From assembly GCA_963606545.1 (NCBI GenBank), contig CAVCYP010000001.1:5091-69090 (forward strand): DNA of 64,000 nucleotides. The letters are read 5' to 3'. The stretch's first letter is position 1, and each line of letters opens with the position of its first letter. The notes under the pieces were generated by a model. It made no database searches. It was given only the letters and a program-made list of their open reading frames with translations, and was not told the DNA's origin. Below are positions 57,826-64,000 of the stretch, piece by piece. A program made the translations under genes and the position numbers. The DNA comes from UBA9732 sp963606545. GTDB taxonomy: Bacteria > Spirochaetota > Spirochaetia > Sphaerochaetales > Sphaerochaetaceae.

Positions 57826-58509
57826 TCAAACCAACAAAATAGTCAGCGCAATGAGTAGCTGTCCCACATAGTAGGAAAGCAAATTGATAGCTCTAAGTGG
57901 CTTTATCTTCTTGCCAAAGCTGTAATAAATCATGATGAAATCGCTGACCACAAACAAAAGAGCGCCAAGGGCAAAAATAAGGTTCATCTTGCTCACGTTG
58001 CCCAAAAGTAAATGCGTCAAGGCGCAGGAGAACATGCAAATGACCACCACAAGATAGACCCAGCCAAAAATCTTAAGCCCCTTGTTTGGCGCCGTAATGC
58101 GCTTCATAAGAGGTGGAATTGCTAAAATAGAAAGAACGGCGGTAATGCCAAGTGCCAACAGCACAATAGCCGAATCTAGGCTAATAAGTGCAGCTATGTA
58201 AAGGAAATGCCCAGAGAGAAAGAATAAAATCCCCAAAGCAAAGACCTTCATGGATTTGCCACCCTCAAAGAGATTGCGCATATTTAAGAAGATATCGCCC
58301 AGCAGGCCCAAAGCAAGACCCACCAAAACCAGAGTTCCAAACGAACTTGCCTTTTCCAAGTAACACATCACCCCCAACAGCACAAAAAAAGCGCTTGCGC
58401 AACCCTTCAGTACCGTTGCCTTCAACATCTTCTTTGCATACTCTGTGGCGATAAACCAAATATCCACCAGAAGTCCAACACCCGCAATCATTAAAAGCTT
58501 AAAAGTCAT
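57826..58509 (-). CDS. YhhN/TMEM86 family membrane protein (lysoplasmalogenase type)
   Basis: 227-residue integral membrane protein with about eight hydrophobic segments, resembling the YhhN/TMEM86 family, whose animal members cleave the vinyl-ether bond of lysoplasmalogens. Conserved-looking parts are LALGLLGDIFLN and GALLFVVSDFIMIYY, with acidic residues in membrane segments. GGAGG precedes the ATG at 58509 by 5 nt; the frame extends upstream but into the nucleotidyltransferase gene. Anaerobes often contain plasmalogens, which would fit the function, but this is inference. Confidence 0.8.
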   Translation of the reverse strand: MTFKLLMIAGVGLLVDIWFIATEYAKKMLKATVLKGCASAFFVLLGVMCYLEKASSFGTLVLVGLALGLLGDIFLNMRNLFEGGKSMKVFALGILFFLSGHFLYIAALISLDSAIVLLALGITAVLSILAIPPLMKRITAPNKGLKIFGWVYLVVVICMFSCALTHLLLGNVSKMNLIFALGALLFVVSDFIMIYYSFGKKIKPLRAINLLSYYVGQLLIALTILLV

Positions 58510-58510
58510 C

Positions 58511-59275
58511 TTAGCCTCCAATTCCTTTGTATTCAGTCTTAAGCTTCTCATAGCCTTCAATTGTACCAACATCAAACCTATGACCATTCATCAAAAAGGC
58601 GTACACAGGACGACGAGAGGCCAAATAAGAAACAAACGAACCCGGAGCGTCTACGCTGAGGCCCGATTCAACAGCTTCAGGCAACAACTCCAAATCCCTA
58701 CCTTTATAATAATAGAAAGGAGGAACTGCCCAGTTGGACTTTGGCTCTTTTGGCTTTTCTTCCATGCTCAAAATGCGGTCGTTGTCATCTATTTCACAGA
58801 CCCCTGTACGTCTGAGCCGCTCAACGTCCCCCTGATAGTGGCGCATGACACAGCTAGAAGCCTTTGAGCAAGCATAATCAATAAAAGCCTTGAAGGAAAA
58901 ATCAAGAACGTTATCCCCTGCAAGAACAAGATAGTCTGAATCAAAAACCGCCTCAGGCTTGTCCCCTAAGGCATACTTTCCAATATAATCCAGAACAAAC
59001 GAGATATCACACAACGCACCAAGTCTTGTTTCATTAGTATCAGTACCATCATCCAAAACGATGACCTCTGATTTATCAGAAGCCCAAGAGGCAAACTGAG
59101 AATAGAACTTGCTGTTAGTAACTACATAAATCTGGTCTACCCCGCAGGAGAGAATATCAGATCTAAGCCAATCCAAAATTGGTTTTCCACCCACCTCAAG
59201 CAGAGGTTTTGGAAAATTCAATGTAAGCGGATACATTCTAGTGGCGTATCCGGCCGCCAAAATAATACATTTCAT
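58511..59275 (-). CDS. Sugar-phosphate nucleotidyltransferase
   Basis: 254-residue NTP-transferase family enzyme that would join a sugar 1-phosphate to a nucleoside triphosphate. The N-terminal loop is LAAGYATRMYPLT with the conserved FPKPLLEVGGKPILDW, and DYLVLAGDNVLDF supplies the metal aspartate. AGGGGATAA precedes the ATG, and it lies 3 bp after the GHMP kinase gene. Kinase plus nucleotidyltransferase is the pattern of a sugar-nucleotide salvage pathway. If the kinase makes galacturonate 1-phosphate, this enzyme could make UDP-galacturonate. Confidence 0.88.
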   Translation of the reverse strand: MKCIILAAGYATRMYPLTLNFPKPLLEVGGKPILDWLRSDILSCGVDQIYVVTNSKFYSQFASWASDKSEVIVLDDGTDTNETRLGALCDISFVLDYIGKYALGDKPEAVFDSDYLVLAGDNVLDFSFKAFIDYACSKASSCVMRHYQGDVERLRRTGVCEIDDNDRILSMEEKPKEPKSNWAVPPFYYYKGRDLELLPEAVESGLSVDAPGSFVSYLASRRPVYAFLMNGHRFDVGTIEGYEKLKTEYKGIGG

Positions 59276-59278
59276 AAT

Positions 59279-60487
59279 TTATCCCCTTGCAAAAGCCCCA
59301 TCTGCAAAAGCCCCATCTACACTTACTCCATCTGAACTCTCGCATAGATGGAAGGAATATTTACCCTCCAAAGCAGGAAACGCTTTCAAATATTTAGAGC
59401 CCACAAAGGCAGAAATCTCTTGGGCCTTTTCAGGATCGATAATTGCCATACAACAGCCCTTAAAACCTGCGCCAGAGAAGCGAGCCCCGTACACACCAGG
59501 TGCTTTGGTCAAAAGTTCATACAATAGTTTAAGCTCATCACAGCCACATTCATAATTATATATAGAAGAACGGCCACTTTCAAAAACCAGCTGACCGTAG
59601 GCTTCAAGATCCCCCTTTCTCCAAAGCTCGGCACCTCGTTCTACTCTTCCAAACTCGGTAAAGTAATGCTCTGCACGTTTAGCCCAGACCTCCGGAAGCC
59701 GATTTTTATAGCTTTCAAAGGCTTCAAGTGGAACATTTCTTAATCTACTAGAATCAAAGGTTCCATACTCAAGTCCTGCATACGCCATAAGGGCATAGGC
59801 TGCAGCTTTGCACTCATCCTGTCTTAGATTGTAGGCACTGTTTTTCAAACTACGTTCAAGGCCAGAAAAGAAAATCCCAAATTTATAAGGTTTCATAGAA
59901 CTAGAAGTTGGAATTAACTCATAACTGTCATCCATTGTATCCAAGTACAAAAGCTGTCCCTTACGCGATAAAACTTCACAGCTTTGATCAAGCTTTCCGC
60001 AGGACACGCCAACGTACTCATTCTCCGCTGCCTTAGCTAGCAAAATCATTTCCATATCAGTCAGCTGAAGGCCATTAACAAGACACAAAGCTTTAAGAAA
60101 ACAAATTATAACAGCTGCAGAAGAAGAAAGACCGCCAATTGGCAAACTTCCTTCAATTACACCGGAAAGGCCTATTCTCAAAGGATACTTATCTCCAAGA
60201 ACCTTAGCTGCACCCCTTAAGTGGTCAGCCCAGTCGCCCTGTTTTTGCTCAGGAACAGCACTGACAAAGAACTGCGCTCGCTTGGGAAAGTTGAGCGACA
60301 CCAGCTCAACAACCCCGTTTTGCTTGGGGTTGTAGGCAATGTGAATTCCCTTATCAATTGCAAAACCGTTAATTTTGCCCAGCTGGTGGTCAATGTGAGC
60401 CCCCAGTGGACAAATTCTATATGGGCAAAAAGCCACTCCAAAAGGCTCTTTGTGGTATATCTTTTGAAAGACTTCAACACATTTCAT
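59279..60487 (-). CDS. GHMP sugar kinase, galacturonokinase-like
   Basis: 402-residue galactokinase-superfamily kinase that phosphorylates a sugar at C1. Motif 1 is CPYRICPLGAHIDHQLG (21-37) in place of the galactokinase form GEHTDY. Motif 2 is LPIGGLSSSAA (115-125) and motif 3 is GARFSGAGFKGCC (334-346). Several stretches (PYRICPLGAHIDHQ, KRAEHYF, SIYNYECG, LTKAPGVYGARFSGAGF) match my memory of Arabidopsis galacturonokinase more closely than of galactokinases, so D-galacturonate is the suggested substrate. The last few residues (DGAFADGAFARG) come from a 15-bp DNA duplication at about 59284-59320. The adjacent nucleotidyltransferase supports a UDP-sugar salvage role. Confidence 0.85.
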   Translation of the reverse strand: MKCVEVFQKIYHKEPFGVAFCPYRICPLGAHIDHQLGKINGFAIDKGIHIAYNPKQNGVVELVSLNFPKRAQFFVSAVPEQKQGDWADHLRGAAKVLGDKYPLRIGLSGVIEGSLPIGGLSSSAAVIICFLKALCLVNGLQLTDMEMILLAKAAENEYVGVSCGKLDQSCEVLSRKGQLLYLDTMDDSYELIPTSSSMKPYKFGIFFSGLERSLKNSAYNLRQDECKAAAYALMAYAGLEYGTFDSSRLRNVPLEAFESYKNRLPEVWAKRAEHYFTEFGRVERGAELWRKGDLEAYGQLVFESGRSSIYNYECGCDELKLLYELLTKAPGVYGARFSGAGFKGCCMAIIDPEKAQEISAFVGSKYLKAFPALEGKYSFHLCESSDGVSVDGAFADGAFARG

Positions 60488-60539
60488 AATTCCATAACTC
60501 CCACAAAGAGTCTAACAGAGTCTATTAAAACAGTTCAAG

Positions 60540-60603
60540 CCCAACGCGCCAGTTGCCCAACGCGCCAGTTGCCCAACGCGCCAGTTGCCTAGCACGCCAG
60601 ACT
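60540..60603. repeat. 16-bp tandem repeat, three exact and one degenerate copy
   Basis: GCCCAACGCGCCAGTT occurs at 60540-60555, 60556-60571 and 60572-60587, with a degenerate fourth copy at 60588-60603 that touches the glycerate kinase stop. It lies between that gene and the GHMP kinase gene on the same transcript. Confidence 0.95.
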
Positions 60604-61826
60604 CAATTCAACAACAATACCGTCAAATCATTAACGTTAGTGCCAGTAGGTCCAGTCATGACCAGTGCATCAGCAGCTTTAAGAGCATTGTAAGCATCAT
60701 TATTCTTTAACACAGAAGAAATAACAATTCCTTTCTCCTTCAAAAGCGCAGCAGTATTTTGGTCAACACAACCACCGGCTGCATCAGTTGGACCATCAGT
60801 ACCATCACTACCAACAGAGAAAATACAACACTTTTTCAAGCCCCCAATGCCATCAGCAGCAGCAAGAGCAATCTCCTGGTTTCTGCCACCCTTGCCCTTT
60901 CCAGTTAGATGCACAACCGTCTCGCCACCAGCAATGAAGGCTAATTTCTTACCGGAAGCCTCATTATCCCGCGCAATGGCAGCTAAGAACATACCAGCAT
61001 CTCTAGCCTCACAGTTCAAGCTTGCAGTAAGGAAAACCGGCTCGTAACCAAGACTTGAAGCCGTTTTAGAAGCAGAAAGACAAAGCTGCTTCACACTACC
61101 TGTAACGTAAGTAGTAACGTTCTCCAAAGTCTTTGGAGTTGGCTTTTCAATAAAACCGCGCGCCTGATCTGACAACTTCAAAGAATACTTGTCGATAATT
61201 GCCAGCGCCTGCTCCGTGGTAGACGAATCTGGATACGCCGGACCTGAAGCAATCATGTCCAACGGGTCGCCAATGATATCAGAAAGCACAATGGCAAACA
61301 CGTGCGCCGGAGCACAAAGCTGAGCAAAACGCCCGCCCTTGACGGCAGAAAGCCGCTTACGTAGCGTGTTCATCTCAACGATATCTGCTCCACAGGCAAG
61401 AAGTTGCTTAGTAACTCCCTGACTTTCCTCTTCACTAACCAGCGGCTTTTCAAACAGCGCACTACCGCCTCCGCTAATCAAAAACAGCACGTTATCGGAG
61501 CCCGAAAGACCGCTCACCAGCTCAATACACCTCTGAGTCGATGTATAAGTGTTAGCATCAGAAACAGGATGCCCTGCCTCATAAATTTCCAGCGAGCCAA
61601 TAGCTCCCTTGCTATGTCCATATTTAGTAATAACTGCGCCAGTATCAATTCTAGAGCCCAAGGCATCATAGGCAGCCTTGGCCATTTGCCAAGCAGCCTT
61701 ACCAACAGAAATGAGCACAAGCTTTCCACTATTGAACTTAATTTCCTTAAGAGCCTTTTTTACAGCACTATCAGGAAGAGCCTCTTTCAAAGCCTCTTCA
61801 ATGATTTTTTTTGCATCACTGTTCAT
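60603..61826 (-). CDS. Glycerate kinase (GckA/TtuD, MOFRL type)
   Basis: 407-residue enzyme that phosphorylates D-glycerate, most likely to 2-phosphoglycerate. Family parts are the N-terminal VLISVGKAAWQMAKAA, FLISGGGSALFEKP, TLRKRLSAVKGGRFA and the C-terminal MOFRL domain with GGRNQEIALAAA and GSDGTDGPTDAAGG. GGAGG precedes the ATG at 61826 by 5 nt; the frame extends upstream to 61889 without a ribosome site. It is co-oriented with a GntP-type permease 108 bp upstream, so glycerate uptake and phosphorylation probably go together. Confidence 0.93.
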   Translation of the reverse strand: MNSDAKKIIEEALKEALPDSAVKKALKEIKFNSGKLVLISVGKAAWQMAKAAYDALGSRIDTGAVITKYGHSKGAIGSLEIYEAGHPVSDANTYTSTQRCIELVSGLSGSDNVLFLISGGGSALFEKPLVSEEESQGVTKQLLACGADIVEMNTLRKRLSAVKGGRFAQLCAPAHVFAIVLSDIIGDPLDMIASGPAYPDSSTTEQALAIIDKYSLKLSDQARGFIEKPTPKTLENVTTYVTGSVKQLCLSASKTASSLGYEPVFLTASLNCEARDAGMFLAAIARDNEASGKKLAFIAGGETVVHLTGKGKGGRNQEIALAAADGIGGLKKCCIFSVGSDGTDGPTDAAGGCVDQNTAALLKEKGIVISSVLKNNDAYNALKAADALVMTGPTGTNVNDLTVLLLN

Positions 61827-61865
61827 AAACACCTCCACAGCAGTATACAGCATTTTAGTAAATGA

Positions 61866-61885
61866 GCGGACCCAAAAAAGTCCGC
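61866..61885 (-). terminator. Small GC hairpin between gntP-type gene and glycerate kinase
   Basis: GCGGAC (61866-61871) and GTCCGC (61880-61885) form a 6-bp stem with an 8-nt loop rich in A (T on the minus strand). There is no T run after it on the minus strand, so partial termination or mRNA protection is more likely than full stop. Confidence 0.5.
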
Positions 61886-61933
61886 CCATATGAAAAATCC
61901 TGTAAAATTCTATAACTCCTGTAATTACAAGAA

Positions 61934-63295
61934 TTAGCAGAAAATAGAAACAATCAAAACGTTGATAATGGCAGCAATACCAATTACCAAAGTTCCAAGG
62001 GTCTGAGTCTTGTAACCATCCTGAGTTTCCATTTCACCAAAGTTAGTAACAACCCAGAAGTAGGAGTCGTTTGCATGAGAAACAACCATTGCACCAGCGC
62101 CAATAGCAACTGTAACAAGACAAGCATACATTGGAGTTGCAAAACCAAGGCTCTGCATCATAGGAGCAAGGATACCAGCAGTTGTTGTGATAGCAACTGT
62201 TGATGAGCCCTGAGCAGACTTGAGAATAGCAGCAAGAAGGAATGGGAATACCAAGCCCAAAGCCTTGAGGGTTGTTGCATGATCTGTAATGAAGTTGATG
62301 AGGTTACTTGAAGAAATTACCTTACCAAGAACACCACCGGCGGCTGTAACAAAGAGGATTGGACCAACCGTCTTGAGGGTGTCGTTTGTAATTTCGTAGA
62401 AATCCTTCATCTTACCTGCAGAAGCAAGAAGGCCAACACCAAAGAGAACACCAACAGCAAGAGAAATGATTGGCTTACCAAGGAATACAAAGAAAGGAAT
62501 TGTCTTTCCAGCCATGGAAAGTGCAGAAGCAAGACCCATGAGGATGATTGGAACAACAATAGGAGCAAAAGCTGCCCAAGCATTAGGAAGCTTGCCGTAG
62601 CTCTTTACAAGGTCTTCGTAGTCTTTTGCAGCGTTAGCTGAATGATCGGCTTCATCGTGAGCCTTGACTTTCTTACCAATGCGGACTGCAAAGATATAAC
62701 CAGCTATCATTGGGAGAATTGAGCAGAGAGCGCCAACTGCCATGACAAGCAGGAGGTTTACGTCCTGGCCAATTCCGCTAAACAAGGAGTTAGCTGCGGC
62801 AATAGGACCTGGTGTAGGAGGAATGAAGCAGTGGGAGATGTAAAGGCCCATTGAGAGACAAACTGTACAAGCTACAGAGCTCTTTCCGGTCTTCTTAACC
62901 AATGCCTTTCTAATTGGGTTAAGGATAACAAAGCCACTATCGCAGAAAACTGGAATAGAAACAATCCAGCCCATGATCAGCATTGCCAGCTCTGGATTCT
63001 TCTTGCCAACCAGCTTTACAACGCAGTCAGCCATCTTCAACGCAGCACCGGTCTTCTCCAAGAGAACGCCAACCAAGGCCCCAAGAATAATAACTATACC
63101 GATAGACGTAAAGGTTCCGGAGAAACCTGCACCAATTACATCGGCAATCTTGGTGATGTCAATTCCAGCTACTAAAGCTAGAATAAGAGATACTCCCATG
63201 ATTGAAAGGAATGGGTGTACATGCCACTTTGAAATTGCAATAATCATCAGAGCAACTGCAAGAACAAAGACAATTAGTAATGGAATACCTGTCAT
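61934..63295 (-). CDS. GntP family permease (gluconate/glycerate type)
   Basis: 453-residue inner-membrane symporter with about 12 hydrophobic segments. Family features are FLSIMGVSLILALVAG, PVFCDSGFVILNPI and the C-terminal SHANDSYFWVVTNFGEMETQDGYKT. GGGAGGA precedes the ATG. Since a glycerate kinase follows, glycerate or a related hydroxy acid is the likely cargo; gluconate is the family's classic substrate. Its leader carries a hairpin at 63319-63347. Confidence 0.93.
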   Translation of the reverse strand: MTGIPLLIVFVLAVALMIIAISKWHVHPFLSIMGVSLILALVAGIDITKIADVIGAGFSGTFTSIGIVIILGALVGVLLEKTGAALKMADCVVKLVGKKNPELAMLIMGWIVSIPVFCDSGFVILNPIRKALVKKTGKSSVACTVCLSMGLYISHCFIPPTPGPIAAANSLFSGIGQDVNLLLVMAVGALCSILPMIAGYIFAVRIGKKVKAHDEADHSANAAKDYEDLVKSYGKLPNAWAAFAPIVVPIILMGLASALSMAGKTIPFFVFLGKPIISLAVGVLFGVGLLASAGKMKDFYEITNDTLKTVGPILFVTAAGGVLGKVISSSNLINFITDHATTLKALGLVFPFLLAAILKSAQGSSTVAITTTAGILAPMMQSLGFATPMYACLVTVAIGAGAMVVSHANDSYFWVVTNFGEMETQDGYKTQTLGTLVIGIAAIINVLIVSIFC

Positions 63296-63318
63296 TATAT
63301 TCCTCCCTTTTTAAATTA

Positions 63319-63347
63319 GGGGCCTGCAAGCCTAATGCAGACCCCTC
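63319..63347 (-). terminator. Leader hairpin upstream of the GntP-type gene
   Basis: On the minus strand AGGGG-T-CTGCA and TGCAG-G-CCCCT pair (10 bp plus one G-U in RNA) around a 7-nt loop, and are followed by an A/T-rich stretch before the ribosome site. It may attenuate transcription; the T run is short. Confidence 0.5.
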
Positions 63348-63450
63348 ATTTACGAAATTTTAAGGCATGCAACTCAAATTCGCAACAAATTTTATTGCAG
63401 GAGTTGTAGTTTTAAGACAGTTTTGAGACGGTTTTAAACCCGTCGAGCGG

Positions 63451-63526
63451 TAACTGTGCTGTAACTGTGCGGTAACTGTGCCATAACTTTGGCCAAATGC
63501 AACAAAATGCAACAAACCGCAACAAT
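63451..63526. repeat. Short tandem repeats in the gntP upstream region
   Basis: An 11-bp unit (GGTAACTGTGC, one copy with T first) occurs three times at about 63451-63483, followed by a degenerate fourth. Just after it, ATGCAACAAA is repeated at about 63497-63516 with a variant copy. The 243-bp intergenic region (63296-63538) has no gene. The repeats could be operators or simple-sequence expansion. Confidence 0.75.
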
Positions 63527-63538
63527 TACAGCTTTCTA

Positions 63539-63742
63539 TTACATCTTCAAAGAAGAAGAAATATCTCCAGAATTGCGCTTATTCATACCATAAATGATAG
63601 CAAACACCACCACCAGAAGAATGACAGACAAAGCGCTAGCCTCGCCAAGCTTACCATCCTGAACCGCACCATAAATTTGAATAGGAACAGTTCTAGTATT
63701 GCCCGAATGAATTCCAACCAAAGAAATGCCTTTCTTGCTCAT
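63539..63742 (-). pseudogene. C-terminal remnant of an ABC transporter permease
   Basis: A frame of 67 residues, of which TVPIQIYGAVQDGKLGEASALSVILLVVVFAIIYGMNKR looks like the last coupling loop and last membrane segment of a binding-protein-dependent permease (iron, spermidine or sugar type). A stop lies four codons upstream of the first ATG, and no earlier domain is present. So the gene has lost its 5' part, probably by rearrangement involving the repeat array to its right. Confidence 0.7.
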
Positions 63743-63817
63743 AATTTTGCTCTAATCCTTCCTTTTTGAGCTTCTCTTATCAGCTTACACCATGGCTTGG
63801 CACAATTCCAGAAGTTT

Positions 63818-64000
63818 TTGAAGGACTAATGGAGGGACTAATGAGGGGACTAGCCCCACTAAAGGGGGCACTAACCCCATAAAGCCAACTAGATGCCAAC
63901 TAAGCCAACTAGATGCCTCACTAATGGAGGCACTACCACCATAAAGCCAACTAGATGGCAACTAAGCCAACTACATGCCCCACTAACGGGGGCACTAACC
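63818..64000. repeat. Repeat array at the right edge of the window
   Basis: Short units around ACTAATGGAGGG and ACTAACGGGGGC alternate with GCCAACTAGATGCC-type units. A larger 62-bp period is visible (ATAAAGCCAACTAGATG at 63879 and 63941). At least two full periods are present and the array runs out of the window. No open frame or promoter was recognised. It is imperfect and has no unique spacers, so it is not a CRISPR array. Confidence 0.85.

Noticed and set aside
59279..60487. Ordinary galactokinase
   Set aside because: The GEHTDY signature is replaced by GAHIDHQ, and no galT or galE is nearby; galacturonokinase-like is the better match, though not certain.
63818..64000. CRISPR array
   Set aside because: Repeats are nested and imperfect with no unique spacers and no cas gene in the window.

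Overview
The window looks like a chromosomal segment of an anaerobic, host-associated spirochaete, most probably a Treponema from a gut or rumen community. That is an inference from gene content: an oxygen-independent ribonucleotide reductase (NrdD/NrdG), a ferredoxin-linked 2-oxoacid oxidoreductase beside succinyl-CoA synthetase, an epmA-efp-epmB cluster, two small spirochaete-style envelope proteins, a TPR protein resembling the TatT group, and low to moderate GC. I saw no rRNA, tRNA, CRISPR array, insertion sequence or prophage. The left end cuts a PAP2 phosphatase gene. The right end runs into a repeat array beside a broken permease gene.

Layout. 1-6354 (+): PAP2 phosphatase, GH3 beta-glycosidase and rhamnose catabolism (rhaB, rhaA, rhaD), closed by a 16-bp perfect inverted repeat. 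6498-11814 (-): branched-chain amino acid ABC transporter livJHMGF plus a CBS-ACT protein. 11985-13331 (+): MATE exporter. 13353-24466 (-): plsC, an ABC exporter, a DEAD-box helicase, ftsK, rsmG, mnmG and mnmE. 24677-27438 (+): epmA, efp, epmB, i.e. elongation factor P with its lysylation and lysine aminomutase enzymes. 27448-33031 (-): a coiled-coil membrane protein, coaE, polA, a tiny membrane protein and two paralogous exported proteins. 33136-39979 (-): nadE, then the tightly packed operon korDABC-sucCD, which would turn 2-oxoglutarate into succinyl-CoA and then succinate with substrate-level ATP. A lysR gene is divergent from it. 41074-41874 (-): an orphan PD-(D/E)XK-like protein.

42122-49701 (+): a queuosine-precursor transporter, lon, a U32 family protein, a TPR protein, a 58-residue histone-Hc1-like gene and an acyl-CoA synthetase preceded by palindromic operators. 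49717-52820 (-): nrdG and an nrdD fused to a C-terminal redoxin domain, under two NrdR-type boxes 32 bp apart. 53224-63295 (-): a mosaic of a LacI regulator, an MFS sugar transporter, cupins, a low-molecular-weight phosphatase, a gene remnant, a YhhN protein, a nucleotidyltransferase, a GHMP kinase resembling plant galacturonokinase, glycerate kinase and a GntP permease. Many short tandem repeats separate these last genes, and two gene remnants (56943-57153 and 63539-63742) mark it as the most plastic part of the window.

Points most worth a second look: the NrdD-redoxin fusion with its NrdR boxes; the galacturonokinase-like kinase next to a sugar-nucleotidyltransferase; several genes (mnmE, lon, ftsK, yhhQ, the MATE gene) whose best promoter puts the transcription start within about 0-4 nt of the start codon, suggesting leaderless mRNAs; the four-half-site operator before the acyl-CoA synthetase; and the Hc1-like mini-gene. 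All functional assignments are by eye from motifs and remembered family features; no database search was run.
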